Positions 7,715 through 17,051 of a DNA stretch of 64,000 nucleotides are shown here, piece by piece. Positions within the stretch are counted from its first letter, which is position 1. Each line of letters starts with the position of its first letter. This stretch comes from Terriglobia bacterium. Its GTDB lineage: Bacteria; Acidobacteriota; Terriglobia; JAJPHL01. The translations under genes were made by a program, and so were the position numbers. The stretch is from assembly GCA_021325275.1 (NCBI GenBank), contig JAJPHL010000042.1:62001-126000 (forward strand). The letters run 5' to 3'. The notes beneath the pieces are model-generated. The model saw only the letters and a program-made list of their open reading frames with translations. It made no database searches and was not told where the DNA came from.

Positions 7715-8749
7715 CTATGGAACACCGGCATTGGCGGTCTTTCCTAGTTCGCGTTCCAATTCAGCCGCGTGGGCCGATACCTTCGCGGCGCTCGAAGATT
7801 CTGGCGCTTGCTTCAGGAAGAGCCGATAGCGGTTGACTGCCTCCGCTTTTTGGCCGCGCGCTTCATAAACGGTTCCCAACAGCATCTGGACTTCGGGAAT
7901 GCTCACGCCTCTCCCATTCTGCTCGGCCAACAACGCCTCTTTCTCGGAGGCGTCGAGTTGATTGCTATTGAAGAAGCCCACGGCTTGGAAAAAATGCAAA
8001 GATGGGTGGTTGGCATCGAGTGCCAACGCCTTACTGGTCGTCTTGAACATGTCTGAAAATTCACTATTCGCCATTTGCAGCTTCGCCAGATTTAAGTAAG
8101 GCTCCAGCCACTTCGGATCCAGTTCGATCGCCTTGCGAAACATCTCCTCGGCCTGCGCTAGTTGCTTCAAACGCCTCTGGATGATGCCCATCTCGTTGTA
8201 GACGGCCGGATAGGCGCCGTAAATCTGAAGAGCTTTTTTCAGGCGCCCCAAAGCGTCCTCGTATTTCCCTTTCTCCGCCCGTTCGCAACCGGTTTCAAAT
8301 TCATGGACCGCTTTTGGGGGAGCCATCAGATTCACTACGCTGACGGTAGATCCGGCGACATTCGAGGAGCCGGCGCCGGTCTTATATAAATTCTGAGATC
8401 CATCGATCCGGACCAGCGTTGGGAAGCCGGATTTGAATGAGACGGGAGCCCGAAATTCCGTGTCGGCGTTGATTTCTACGCGAAGCTCATAACGTGCTTC
8501 ATTGGGGGCAACGTTGAAGTGAAACGATCCATCGGTGCCGCAAAGAGTGCTGGCGATTTGCTCTCCGTCCTTGTATAACCTTAGGGTCAGGCGCCGGCCG
8601 GGAATGGGAGTCAAGTTGCCGTCGGAAACCCAACTCGATGCAAAGGGATTGTTGTTGTCGGCATCGAACACCGGCCGGGTTGCAGTTGGTAACTGTGCCG
8701 ATGTGGTCATCGCGAACAACAATCCGATGGCGAGCGCGATGTAGCGCAT
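7715..8749 (-). CDS. Secreted TPR protein with N-terminal carboxypeptidase-regulatory-like domain
   Basis: A 344-residue protein. The signal peptide ends near residue 18. Residues about 25-115 form a beta-sandwich of the CarboxypepD-regulatory/Ig type (GRRLTLRLYKDGEQIAST, GSFHFNVAPNEARYELRVE). Residues about 145-330 are TPRs (KYEDALGRLKKALQIYG; LAQAEEMFRKAIELDPKW; KAEAVNRYRLFLKQAP). This architecture is frequent in Acidobacteriota secreted proteins and suggests a periplasmic or surface scaffold; no catalytic motif is seen. The ATG is preceded by AGAGGG. Its last codons run up to the tRNA fragment, so the gene may have been placed here by the integration that left that fragment. Confidence 0.78.
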   Translation of the reverse strand: MRYIALAIGLLFAMTTSAQLPTATRPVFDADNNNPFASSWVSDGNLTPIPGRRLTLRLYKDGEQIASTLCGTDGSFHFNVAPNEARYELRVEINADTEFRAPVSFKSGFPTLVRIDGSQNLYKTGAGSSNVAGSTVSVVNLMAPPKAVHEFETGCERAEKGKYEDALGRLKKALQIYGAYPAVYNEMGIIQRRLKQLAQAEEMFRKAIELDPKWLEPYLNLAKLQMANSEFSDMFKTTSKALALDANHPSLHFFQAVGFFNSNQLDASEKEALLAEQNGRGVSIPEVQMLLGTVYEARGQKAEAVNRYRLFLKQAPESSSAAKVSAHAAELERELGKTANAGVP

Positions 8750-8807
8750 TGTCTGCCCTCTGTGCCTTGTCAGGCGCTGAGAGAATGGCGGGCCTAGACT
8801 CGAGCGA

Positions 8808-8813
8808 ATTATA
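8808..8813 (-). promoter_or_regulatory. Candidate -10 box for the secreted TPR gene
   Basis: The minus strand carries a perfect TATAAT about 60 bp upstream of the TPR start at 8749, in the 169-bp divergent gap to the GH44 gene. No good -35 hexamer is visible at 16-18 bp, so the call rests on the -10 alone. Confidence 0.3.
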
Positions 8814-8918
8814 CTACATGGCAGCGGGCGGCCTTCGCGGAACGTGCCGCCGTTTACTTGAACGATCTTCTGGATCGCTTTCCGCTCCGGTCATCTATAC
8901 TATCTACACGCGAGGCTG

Positions 8919-11381
8919 ATGATGACACGCATGATCCTTGTGGTGGCCCTCGTTTCTTTGACGGCGTTCGCTCAACAAGCTGGTCCGGCACTGTCCATTG
9001 ATGCCGCCGCCAACCGCCATTCGATTTCCCCGGATGTTTACGGAATCAACTTTTACTGGGATCTGAGTAGCGGTGGCACGGCGCCGGCCGCCGCGCTGAA
9101 TATCCGGTCCACGGCGCGGCGCTGGGGTGGGAACGGCACCAGTACTTATCACTGGCAATTCGATGTGAACAACATCGACAACGATTGGTTCTACGAAGTG
9201 CTCCCGCCGAGCGGCGTGAACGTAGCCGCGCTTCCCGCGGGGTCGACTTTCAACCAGTTCGTCGATCAAGCTCGTATCAGTGGAGGCAAAGTTGTCGCCA
9301 CGGTGCCGATTCTCGGCTGGCTGCCCAAGGCGCGCAAAGAGATGTGCAGTTTCGATGTGGCGAAGTACGGTCAGCAATGCAAAGTGGATCCCTACGCTCA
9401 ATATCACCCCTACACTTGCGGCAATGGGATTCAATATGTTTCCGCTTGCGGCGATCCGTCGGTGGCCGACGGCAAGGCTCCATCGAATCCGGTCTATATC
9501 AGGAACGATCCCACCGATGCCTACGCGACATTTGACGAGACGTTTCAGACCGCCTGGATTCGTTACTTGATCACACGCTACGGCAAAGGCAATCAGGGCG
9601 GCATCGCGGTTTGGAGTTTGGATAACGAACCAATTTGGTGGGACAGCACGCACCGCGACATCCATCCCAATCCTTACACCTACGATGAACTCCTGAGCCT
9701 CGACCAGAAGTATGCCGCGGCCATCAAGAGCGCCGATCCTACGGCGCTGGTGTCGGGACCTGTCGGCGACAACTGGGCGTCGCTGTTCTTCTCGAAGAAA
9801 GACATCGTGGCCGGCTGGAGCAAGGGCAATTACTGGTCGAACCCCGTCGATCGCAACGCTCACGGCGGAATTGCGTTGTTGCCATGGTACTTGCAGCAGA
9901 TGCAAACGTACGAAAAGCAGCATGGCATGCGGCTGCTCGACTATGTCGATGAACACGCCTATTTCGCTCCAACGAGCATCGCCTTCCAGCCGGCGGGTAA
10001 CAGTAACACGCAAGCGCTTCGCTTGCAGTTGACGCGGCTGTTTTGGGATCCCACCTACGTCATCGCAGGCGATTACTGGATTCAAGATGTGGACAATGGT
10101 GGTGGCCCGGTGGCGCCGCAATTCATTCCCCGCATGAAGCAATTAGTGGCCGCCAACTATCCCGGCACCAAGATCGCGATTACCGAATACAACTGGGGCG
10201 CGTTGGACAACATCAACGGCGCGCTCGCACAGGCCGATCTGCTGGGGATTTTCGGCCGTGAAGGGTTGGACATGGCCACGTTGTGGGGGCCGCCCAAATC
10301 GACCGATCCCGGCGCGTTCGCGTTTCAGATTTACCGAAATTACGATGGCATCGGCGGGACTTTTGGAGAGACCGGCGTGCAAGCGGCCAGCGTCGACCAG
10401 AGCCAACTCGCGATCTATGGGGCGCTGCGTTCGGACTTGAATCTCACGGCCATGGTCATCAACAAAACCGGCGGCGATTTATCGAGCACCATCAGCATCG
10501 CCAATTTTGCCGCGGGTCCAACGGCGAAGGTCTGGCGTTATAGTCCCGCCAACTTGAACAGCATCGTGGCGCAGCCGGATGCTGCGGTGAACGGCGGCAT
10601 CGCCACGGTGTTTCCCGCCAATTCCATTACGCTGCTTGTGATCCCACCGGCGTCGCTGCCGGTGCCGAAGCCGGCCATCGCAGCGGTCACCAACGCCGCC
10701 TCGTACGGTCAGACCATCGCACCGGGCGAGATGGTAGTTCTCTTTGGCACGGGCATGGGACCCGCCAAGTTAGTTCCGCTGCAACTTGACACCAACGGTT
10801 TGGTGAGCGGCGCGATCGGCGGCGCCCGCGTCCTCTTTGACGGCGTTCCCGCGCCATTGGTATACGCTTCGGCGGCGCAGTGTTCCGCGGTAGTGCCCTA
10901 TCTTGGCGCGCTCAAAGCGACGACGCATATCCAGGTGGAATATCAAGGTGTCCGTTCCGATCCGCTGGAAATTCCCGTTGCCGCGACCGCGCCCGGATTA
11001 TTCACCATCGACCAGAGCGGGCAAGGCCAAGGAGTTGTGCTCAACAGCGACAATGTAACCGTAAACTCGCCCGCGACTCCGGCCAGCGTCGGCTCGGTGG
11101 TGATCCTTTGGGCCACCGGCGAGGGATTGACCGACCCGCCAGGCGTGGACGGCCGCTTGGCCGTGGACGTTTTGCCCAAGCCGCTGGCGGCGGTCTCGGT
11201 GGATATCGGCGGCTTGCCCGCAACGATTCAATACGCCGGAGCGGCTCCTGGAAATATGCCCGGTCTGGTCCAGATCAATGCCCAAATGTCGCCGAACGTG
11301 CAACCCGGCAATCAGATTCCGGTGCACGTCAAGATCGGCGCCAACACCAGCCAGGACGGCGTGACGATCGCAGTGCATTAA
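8919..11381 (+). CDS. Secreted GH44 endo-beta-glucanase/xyloglucanase with TIGR03437 C-terminal domain
   Basis: An 820-residue exported enzyme. After a signal peptide (to about residue 19) comes a glycoside hydrolase family 44 catalytic module to about residue 580. The acid/base Glu is E237 in SLDNEP and the nucleophile is E423 in ITEYNWG, both in their family contexts; RRWGGN near residue 70 is another GH44 landmark. GH44 enzymes retain configuration and cut beta-1,4-glucans, mainly xyloglucan and carboxymethylcellulose. From about residue 585 onward is a TIGR03437 domain (NAASYGQTIAPGEMVVLFG, LVYASAAQCSAVVPY), a non-catalytic module typical of Solibacter-like secreted proteins. GAGG precedes tandem ATGs at 8919/8922. 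The 3' end overlaps a convergent gene by four bases. Confidence 0.93.
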   Translation: MMTRMILVVALVSLTAFAQQAGPALSIDAAANRHSISPDVYGINFYWDLSSGGTAPAAALNIRSTARRWGGNGTSTYHWQFDVNNIDNDWFYEVLPPSGVNVAALPAGSTFNQFVDQARISGGKVVATVPILGWLPKARKEMCSFDVAKYGQQCKVDPYAQYHPYTCGNGIQYVSACGDPSVADGKAPSNPVYIRNDPTDAYATFDETFQTAWIRYLITRYGKGNQGGIAVWSLDNEPIWWDSTHRDIHPNPYTYDELLSLDQKYAAAIKSADPTALVSGPVGDNWASLFFSKKDIVAGWSKGNYWSNPVDRNAHGGIALLPWYLQQMQTYEKQHGMRLLDYVDEHAYFAPTSIAFQPAGNSNTQALRLQLTRLFWDPTYVIAGDYWIQDVDNGGGPVAPQFIPRMKQLVAANYPGTKIAITEYNWGALDNINGALAQADLLGIFGREGLDMATLWGPPKSTDPGAFAFQIYRNYDGIGGTFGETGVQAASVDQSQLAIYGALRSDLNLTAMVINKTGGDLSSTISIANFAAGPTAKVWRYSPANLNSIVAQPDAAVNGGIATVFPANSITLLVIPPASLPVPKPAIAAVTNAASYGQTIAPGEMVVLFGTGMGPAKLVPLQLDTNGLVSGAIGGARVLFDGVPAPLVYASAAQCSAVVPYLGALKATTHIQVEYQGVRSDPLEIPVAATAPGLFTIDQSGQGQGVVLNSDNVTVNSPATPASVGSVVILWATGEGLTDPPGVDGRLAVDVLPKPLAAVSVDIGGLPATIQYAGAAPGNMPGLVQINAQMSPNVQPGNQIPVHVKIGANTSQDGVTIAVH

Positions 11382-12415
11382 ACTTCAATCGAAGCTCTTC
11401 CTATTTTGCGGGCCAACCAGATCAGCCATACGACGGCAGCCGCGTTCAGTACAACTTTGCCGATCCAGTCGATGCGTAGAGCGCCGCCTACCGCGAAGAC
11501 CGCAAATCCTCCAATCATGCATGCCAGCGTTCCGCCGCACACCAGCGCAAAGCGGCGGGCATCGCACCAATCGCGGCTCGATGTCCATCGTTGTACCAAG
11601 CAGAACGTGACGGTGCACCAAGCGAGTCCCACTGCTAAAGCAGCGGCGAACGGCACGGCGGGAAATGAACCGAATCCCAGCAGGACGAAGGCGCTCCAAG
11701 GCGATCCCAACACACACGCAATTATCCCGACCATCATCGGCGACGGCGCGCGATGGTCCTCTCGCTCCGCGCTCGACGGTATGAGGTATGCGGAAAGAAT
11801 CAGCAGCAGAATGGCCACCGCGCCGACCAGTAAATAAAGAGGCGGCGGATTGTAGGGCGGCATATGGAAGACATTGACGCGAGCCCGTTGCGTCCATCCA
11901 TACCAAGCCATGAATGCACCCACCACGAAGACGGCGCTGGCGATCACGAAGCCACGCGTCCGCAACCATAACTGTTCGCGACGAGAGGGAAAGAGCAACT
12001 CGGTTAGCTGCACGGGAATCATCACCACCCAGACGCTCTCGTAGCCGAGGGCCCAGAGGAGATAGACCCAGTTCACGCCCCACACCCGGCCATATGCGTG
12101 CTGTGCCAATCCAACGAGCGGAGCAATCGACGTCTGCTGGATCACCCACTCCTCGGCGACGGCCAGGGCGAGGCCCAGCAACAACATGCTTTGCCAACCC
12201 TTATGCCAACGCCGGACCGTCTCGCGGATCAGCAAGGAGGCGCAACCCCAAGTGAGGATCTCCGGTATCAGCACAAAGATCACACTGAGGCGAGTCGCTC
12301 CGTACAGCACTTCGGAAACGAATGAGGCGAGCAGCAGGAGCGTGAGTATGGGGGCGTTGCGATTCCACCAAGAGGGCCGTTGCGCGGTCGATTCGGGATG
12401 TGCGTCAAGAGGCAT
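11378..12415 (-). CDS. Polytopic membrane protein of unknown function, divergent from marR
   Basis: A 345-residue integral membrane protein with about nine hydrophobic segments (for example LTLLLLASFVSEVLYGA, FVIASAVFVVGAFMAWYGW, LYLLVGAVAILLLILSAYLI). A Glu-Glu pair lies within the second or third segment (AVAEEWVIQQ), faintly reminiscent of CPBP-type membrane proteases, but the defining motifs are not convincing, so no function is given. SD GGAAGGAT lies seven bases from ATG. It is divergent from the MarR gene and shares the intervening 62 bp, which holds an 18-bp palindrome, so it is the most likely regulated target of that MarR protein. Confidence 0.75.
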   Translation of the reverse strand: MPLDAHPESTAQRPSWWNRNAPILTLLLLASFVSEVLYGATRLSVIFVLIPEILTWGCASLLIRETVRRWHKGWQSMLLLGLALAVAEEWVIQQTSIAPLVGLAQHAYGRVWGVNWVYLLWALGYESVWVVMIPVQLTELLFPSRREQLWLRTRGFVIASAVFVVGAFMAWYGWTQRARVNVFHMPPYNPPPLYLLVGAVAILLLILSAYLIPSSAEREDHRAPSPMMVGIIACVLGSPWSAFVLLGFGSFPAVPFAAALAVGLAWCTVTFCLVQRWTSSRDWCDARRFALVCGGTLACMIGGFAVFAVGGALRIDWIGKVVLNAAAVVWLIWLARKIGRASIEV

Positions 12416-12458
12416 CGTAAGATCCTTCCGTTTCTGTTAGAATCGTCTTAGACAAAAG

Positions 12459-12476
12459 TATCTTAGATCTAAGATA
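12459..12476. promoter_or_regulatory. Perfect 18-bp palindromic operator between marR and the divergent membrane gene
   Basis: TATCTTAGATCTAAGATA is a perfect inverted repeat that ends one base before the MarR ATG. The half-site core TCTTAGA occurs again at 12446-12452 in direct orientation, giving three copies of one half-site in 30 bp. MarR dimers normally bind 16-20 bp palindromes over their own promoter, so this is the expected autorepression site and would also cover the divergent promoter. Confidence 0.75.
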
Positions 12477-12477
12477 T

Positions 12478-12960
12478 ATGCCAGCTAAAAAATCAACTCC
12501 TCCGGCCACGGCGCCTCGCCCGGACCTGATGGGCCGGGAATTGAGCGATGCCGTCATCTTCTTTCACGAGGCCGTGGCGGCTCACTTGGGAATGAGCGCG
12601 GCCGAGTGGAAATGTCTGGGGCTGCTCGACCAGCATGGCCCTTCGACGGCCAGCCGGCTCGCCGAGTTATCGGGATTCACCACCGGCGCCATCACGGGGA
12701 TTGTGGACCGCCTGGAAGGCGCGGGTTACGTTCGCCGCGAGGCCAATCCCAACGACCGGCGCAGCGTGATCGTGCAGCCCGTGCATGTGAAAGAGCTGAA
12801 AGAAACGGTGCTGCCGATCTTCCAGTCGTTGGGGCGCGCGATGGGCGAGATCACCGGGCACTACAACGGGCGCGAGCTGATCGCGATTGCCAAGTTTTTC
12901 CGCGAGACGATCGATGTCCTGCGGGCAGAGACGGTCAAGCTTAAGCAGCGAAAGCGTTGA
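12478..12960 (+). CDS. MarR-family transcriptional regulator
   Basis: A 160-residue winged-helix protein. Residues about 20-60 form the dimerisation helix and first DNA-binding helix; the recognition region reads TASRLAELSGFTTGAITGIVDRLE (in two parts around residue 65) and the beta wing carries YVRREANPNDRRSV, with the Asp-x-Arg of MarR wings. The C-terminal helices are Lys/Arg rich. No ligand-specific residue is recognisable. The operator palindrome abuts the ATG so closely that there is no room for a Shine-Dalgarno, implying a leaderless mRNA or an internal start (Met18). The 3' end overlaps the convergent methyltransferase by 20 bp. Confidence 0.9.
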   Translation: MPAKKSTPPATAPRPDLMGRELSDAVIFFHEAVAAHLGMSAAEWKCLGLLDQHGPSTASRLAELSGFTTGAITGIVDRLEGAGYVRREANPNDRRSVIVQPVHVKELKETVLPIFQSLGRAMGEITGHYNGRELIAIAKFFRETIDVLRAETVKLKQRKR

Positions 12961-13693
12961 CCTTGCGTCCGCTGACGAGATGAGTTTGCGTGCTGCCCAG
13001 GAACATGATGGCGATCGACCAGAAACTGATTCCTCCCAAGCGGTCGCGGCGGGCGTCGGGAATGCCGGCGCTCTGCAGGACCGAAACGCACTCGCTAGTG
13101 AAAATGAAGTCCACGATTGCGACACGTCCTCCCGGTTTCAGCACACGTGCGATTTCGCAGAGAATCTGTCGCCGCTCATCCGCGGTGTTGACCTCGTGGA
13201 TCAAATAGTTGGAGAGCACGACGTCGAAGGACTCGTCGGCGAACGGCAGTTGGCGCGCGTCCGCGCCGGCGACTCGCACTCGATCGGCCACGCCCTGGGC
13301 AGCGGCGTTTTCCAAAACCGCTCCAGGCCGGTTGCCGCTGATCGCGCCTGGCACCCACAGATCCGCTCCAATGGCGCGGCCGGTCCGCAGACGGCGCGCG
13401 GCGCCAACGACGTACAATCCCCGTCCACAGCCGATGTCCAGCACCGATTCATCGCCCCGCCAGGGAATCGAGGCGAGAATTTCGTCGCGCAGACGCACCT
13501 TGCCCGACAAGCTGTAGGAAAGCATTCCCAAGGCGCCTACGAGGAAATATCCGCCGATGAGAATTTCCAGCCAACGGACGTTGTGGCCGAAGATGTGTGG
13601 GAACAGCGACGCCAAAAGGAAACCGATTGCGCCGGCAACGGTCAGGCCCATCACGATTCCGGGCGAATCGATTCCGTAGTCGGGGTGTTTCAT
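12941..13693 (-). CDS. Membrane-anchored class I SAM-dependent methyltransferase
   Basis: A 250-residue protein with two N-terminal transmembrane helices (about residues 13-33 and 42-62) followed by a Rossmann-fold methyltransferase. Motif I is VLDIGCGRG near residue 85, motif II the GADLW segment, then ADARQLPFADESFDVVLSNY (post-I/motif II region) and LKPGGRVAIVDF (motif III). These match Methyltransf_11/25 enzymes; the substrate is not predictable, though membrane anchoring suggests a lipid or quinone-like molecule. A C-terminal hydrophobic segment (ISFWSIAIMFLG) may return to the membrane. The only visible SD is weak. Confidence 0.85.
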   Translation of the reverse strand: MKHPDYGIDSPGIVMGLTVAGAIGFLLASLFPHIFGHNVRWLEILIGGYFLVGALGMLSYSLSGKVRLRDEILASIPWRGDESVLDIGCGRGLYVVGAARRLRTGRAIGADLWVPGAISGNRPGAVLENAAAQGVADRVRVAGADARQLPFADESFDVVLSNYLIHEVNTADERRQILCEIARVLKPGGRVAIVDFIFTSECVSVLQSAGIPDARRDRLGGISFWSIAIMFLGSTQTHLVSGRKVNAFAA

Positions 13694-13799
13694 GATGGTA
13701 GGCTCAACATGCAGCGGTTCGGAGTGAAAAAAGCCTTTCTCGAAGCGCGAGACTCCATCATAATGCGTAAGTCATCGTGAAAATGAAGAGCCAAGCGAA

Positions 13800-15479
13800 A
13801 TGAAATTTTCCCGCCGCCAGTGGTTATCGATCGCCGCCGGAGCCGGTGTCGCGAGTTGGTTGTCCGCAACCGACTCCCCGCTTTTCGAGGAAATCCCGCC
13901 GTCAGCCAGCGGTCTGGTGTGGGTCCACGACAACGCCATGTCTCCCGAACGCTATCTGCCGGAGACGCTGGGACCGGGCTGCGCCTTCCTGGATTATGAC
14001 AACGATGGTTGGATGGACATTTTTTTCGTGAACAGCGGACCCTGCGACTTCTACAAGCCATCCAAGACGCCGCGCAACGCGCTCTACAAGAACAATCGTG
14101 ACGGCACGTTTACCGACGTCACCGAAAAAGCCGGCGTGGGCGGCAAGCCCGGAACCTTCGGGATGGGCGTCGCCGTCGGCGATTTCGACAACGATGGCTG
14201 GCAGGATATTTTCGTCACCGCGTACGGTAATTGCATTCTGTACAAGAACAATCGCGACGGCACTTTCACGGACGTGACCAAGAAAGCCGGATTGGAAACG
14301 CCCGGCTGGACCACGAGCGCGGTCTGGTTCGACTACGACAACGACGGCCGCCTGGATCTGTTCCTGTGCAGCTTTGTCGATTACGGGAAGACGGAACATC
14401 TCTCGTGCGGTGACAACAAGATCGGTAAACATTTTTACTGCATTCCGCGCGTCTTCAAAGGAACGCCGAGCTTTCTCTATCACAATAACGGCGACGGCAC
14501 TTTCACGCAGGTGCAGGCGGGCACCGATATCGCGCGTTCGTTGGGCAAGGGCTTGGGCGTGGTCGCGAGCGACGTCAACAATGATGGACGAATGGATCTG
14601 TTTGTAGCCAACGACACGGTTCAAAATTTTCTGTTTTTGAATCGCGGTCCCGACAAGGCCGGTAGATGGCAGTTCGAGGAAGTGGCGCTGGCGGCCGGCG
14701 TCGGATACAGCGAGGAGGGACGAGCCCGCTCCGGCATGGGCGTGGACTCGAGCGATGTGTTCAACACGGGTTATCAGGACCTGTTTGTCGCCAACGTGGA
14801 CCAGGAGATGTTCTCCCTGTACCGGAACCAGAAAAACGAAACGTTCTTGGATGTCGCGCACGTGAACGGAGTGGCGCAGGCCACGCGGCTCCTCAGCGGA
14901 TGGGGCCTGAAGTTTTTCGACTACGACAACGATGGCAGCGTCGATTTGATCCTGTCAAACGGCCATCCCGACGACATGATCGAGAACTACTCGGCGCAGG
15001 TGAAGTACCGCGAACCATTGCTGCTTTTCCACCAGGACAATGGCAAGCTCCGCAACGTCAGTAGCGAGGCCGGTTCCGCGTTCACCAAGTCTTTTCCGGC
15101 GCGCGGTCTGGCGGTCGGCGATTTCAACAACGACGGAATGATCGATGTACTCGTCGCCAACAACGGCGGAGCTCCCGTGCTCCTAAAGAATCGCGCCGGC
15201 GCCGGCAATCACTGGATTGGACTGAAGTTGGAAGGCGTTACGTGCAACCGTGACGCCATCGGCGCGAAGATCCGTTGGTCGGCGGGCGGAGTGGTTCGCT
15301 CGCGCCAGAAAAATGGCGGAGGCAGCTATCTTTCCTCACACGATCCGCGCGAGGTCCTGGGTGTAGGCAAGGCCGAGAAGATCGATTGGGTGGAGATCAC
15401 GTGGCCGAAGCCAAGCGGCAAAGTCCAGAAGATCGACAATCCTCCTCTGGACCGCTATATCGCCGTGAAAGAACCTTAG
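13800..15479 (+). CDS. Tat-exported CRTAC1-like protein (FG-GAP/VCBS repeats plus ASPIC/UnbV)
   Basis: A 559-residue protein. The N-terminus SRRQWLS followed by a mild hydrophobic stretch is a twin-arginine signal, unlike its paralogs in this window, which have Sec signals. The body consists of repeated Ca2+-binding loops of the type [27 protein letters not shown] and DVNNDGRMD, each followed by LY+NN+DGTFTDVT, which make a beta-propeller. The last 90 residues ([18 protein letters not shown] onward) are the ASPIC/UnbV domain. Such proteins are secreted; binding rather than catalysis is likely. A short hairpin follows the stop and a GH16 gene starts 53 bp later, so the two may be one unit. Confidence 0.9.
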   Translation: MKFSRRQWLSIAAGAGVASWLSATDSPLFEEIPPSASGLVWVHDNAMSPERYLPETLGPGCAFLDYDNDGWMDIFFVNSGPCDFYKPSKTPRNALYKNNRDGTFTDVTEKAGVGGKPGTFGMGVAVGDFDNDGWQDIFVTAYGNCILYKNNRDGTFTDVTKKAGLETPGWTTSAVWFDYDNDGRLDLFLCSFVDYGKTEHLSCGDNKIGKHFYCIPRVFKGTPSFLYHNNGDGTFTQVQAGTDIARSLGKGLGVVASDVNNDGRMDLFVANDTVQNFLFLNRGPDKAGRWQFEEVALAAGVGYSEEGRARSGMGVDSSDVFNTGYQDLFVANVDQEMFSLYRNQKNETFLDVAHVNGVAQATRLLSGWGLKFFDYDNDGSVDLILSNGHPDDMIENYSAQVKYREPLLLFHQDNGKLRNVSSEAGSAFTKSFPARGLAVGDFNNDGMIDVLVANNGGAPVLLKNRAGAGNHWIGLKLEGVTCNRDAIGAKIRWSAGGVVRSRQKNGGGSYLSSHDPREVLGVGKAEKIDWVEITWPKPSGKVQKIDNPPLDRYIAVKEP

Positions 15480-15487
15480 CGGCTTTG

Positions 15488-15507
15488 CCACCAGCTTTTG
15501 CTGGTGG
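15488..15507 (+). terminator. Hairpin between the CRTAC1-like and GH16 genes
   Basis: CCACCAGC-TTTT-GCTGGTGG forms an eight-pair stem with a four-base loop, extended by GCTT/AAGC outside a small bulge. No T-run follows on the plus strand, so it is not a classical rho-independent terminator; it may be an mRNA-stabilising or partially terminating hairpin between two co-directional genes. Confidence 0.45.
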
Positions 15508-15532
15508 TAAGCTCGAATTATTGTGAGGACCT

Positions 15533-17002
15533 ATGATTCGGCTGCGAATTGTTCTTCCGGCTCTTCTGTTCCTCTCCCTTAGCGCAATCGCGCAAACCGG
15601 TTGGAAACTCGTTTGGAGCGACGAGTTCAACGGTCCTGCAAATTCGCCTCCCGATTCCACCAAATGGGCCCGCGATCTGGGTGCCGGCGGTTGGGGAAAC
15701 AATGAGTTGGAGACGTATACCAATTCCACCGACAACGCTTACCTGGACGGCAACGGCAATCTGGTGATTGTTGCGCGGCAAACGCCCGGCGGATACACCT
15801 CCGCGCGGATGAAAACACAAGGCAACTTCAGCACGACGTATGGCCGCATCGAAGCGCGAATCAAAATACCGTTTGGGCAAGGGCTATGGCCCGCGTTCTG
15901 GATGCTCGGCGATAACATTTCTTCGGTGGGCTGGCCCAATTGCGGAGAGATGGACATCATGGAGAACATCGGGAGGGAGCCGTCGACCGTTCATGGCACC
16001 GTCCACGGGCCGGGATATTCCGGCGGCAATGGAATCACGGCGCAATACGTGTTGCCCAACGGTCAGAAGTTTTCGGATGATTTCCACGTCTTCGAGGTGA
16101 TCTGGACACCCGACACCGTCCAGTTCTTCGTAGATTCGCAGTCCTATAGCACGGTGACGACCGCTTCGCTTCCCAAAGGCACAAGCTGGGTGTTTAACCA
16201 CGGGTTCTTTCTTCTGTTGAACGTCGCCGTGGGAGGCGGTTGGCCGGGGAATCCAGACGTCACAACGACATTCCCGCAGTCGATGACAGTTGATTACGTT
16301 CGCGTCTATCAGCCGGACATTCCTCCGACGATCAATGCCAACGGGATTGCGAATGCAGCGTCCTTCGCTACGCAGCTTGCGCCGGGGAGTCTGGCTTCGG
16401 TTTTTGGCAGCGGTCTGGCGGATAGCACAAACGGCAATCTGTTTGATGCTACGCAAGGCGCATTTACTCAAACGGCGGTGGGAACGTCGGTCCTGGTCAA
16501 TGGCCGGCAGGCTCCTTTGACCTACGTTTCATCGGCGCAGATCAACTTCCAAATACCTTGGGAGATTCCCACCGGAGCGGGGACGAGCGTGCAGGTGCTC
16601 AGGAACGGAGTTACGAGTAATGTTGCACCCATCGCGCTTTCTTCCACCGCACCGTCAGTGTTTTCGACCAATGGTGTAGCCATCGTCACGTGTACCGGAG
16701 GCTCGCCCAGCCTAGGCGTCGACTGCACTCTGTGGGGAAATGGATTTGGACCAACGGTTGTGACTCAGCAAGACGGAGTGCCAAGTCCTTCGGTTACGCT
16801 GCCGTCAGCGGTTAACACGTGCCACCTGAGCATCGCCGGCTTGGATGCGAATGTTAGCTATTGCGGCGCAGCGCCAGGCTTGGTGATCGATCAGATGAAC
16901 TTCCGTTACCCCGCGGGACTGCCGGCGGGCTCGCCTAATCTTTCTGCATTATTGACCGTCGGCTCAAACAGTGCCAGCATACAGGTCCCGGGTCTACAGT
17001 GA
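15533..17002 (+). CDS. Secreted GH16 beta-glucanase (laminarinase type) with TIGR03437 domain
   Basis: A 489-residue exported enzyme. The signal peptide ends near residue 21. The GH16 jelly-roll spans about residues 23-262, opening with LVWSDEFNG. The catalytic signature GEMDIMEN places the nucleophile at E139, the helper at D141 and the acid/base at E144. The spacing with an extra Met (ExDxxE) and the EFNGP/WPAFWML features fit beta-1,3(4)-glucanases. After the terminal VDYVRVYQ strand a TIGR03437 domain follows (IANAASFATQLAPGSLASVFG, YVSSAQINFQIPW), the same appendage as in the GH44 enzyme. GAGG lies six bases before ATG. Together the two hydrolases indicate use of plant or fungal beta-glucans. 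Confidence 0.93.
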   Translation: MIRLRIVLPALLFLSLSAIAQTGWKLVWSDEFNGPANSPPDSTKWARDLGAGGWGNNELETYTNSTDNAYLDGNGNLVIVARQTPGGYTSARMKTQGNFSTTYGRIEARIKIPFGQGLWPAFWMLGDNISSVGWPNCGEMDIMENIGREPSTVHGTVHGPGYSGGNGITAQYVLPNGQKFSDDFHVFEVIWTPDTVQFFVDSQSYSTVTTASLPKGTSWVFNHGFFLLLNVAVGGGWPGNPDVTTTFPQSMTVDYVRVYQPDIPPTINANGIANAASFATQLAPGSLASVFGSGLADSTNGNLFDATQGAFTQTAVGTSVLVNGRQAPLTYVSSAQINFQIPWEIPTGAGTSVQVLRNGVTSNVAPIALSSTAPSVFSTNGVAIVTCTGGSPSLGVDCTLWGNGFGPTVVTQQDGVPSPSVTLPSAVNTCHLSIAGLDANVSYCGAAPGLVIDQMNFRYPAGLPAGSPNLSALLTVGSNSASIQVPGLQ

Positions 17003-17051
17003 TCGCTGTTCTGGGAAAAAGTTTGGCGATTGAAGGGAAGAGTGTGCAAGG

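Noticed and set aside
7679-7760. A complete tRNA gene
   Set aside because: Only the T-arm and 3' acceptor strand are present; no D arm, anticodon arm or matching 5' acceptor is found upstream on the minus strand.
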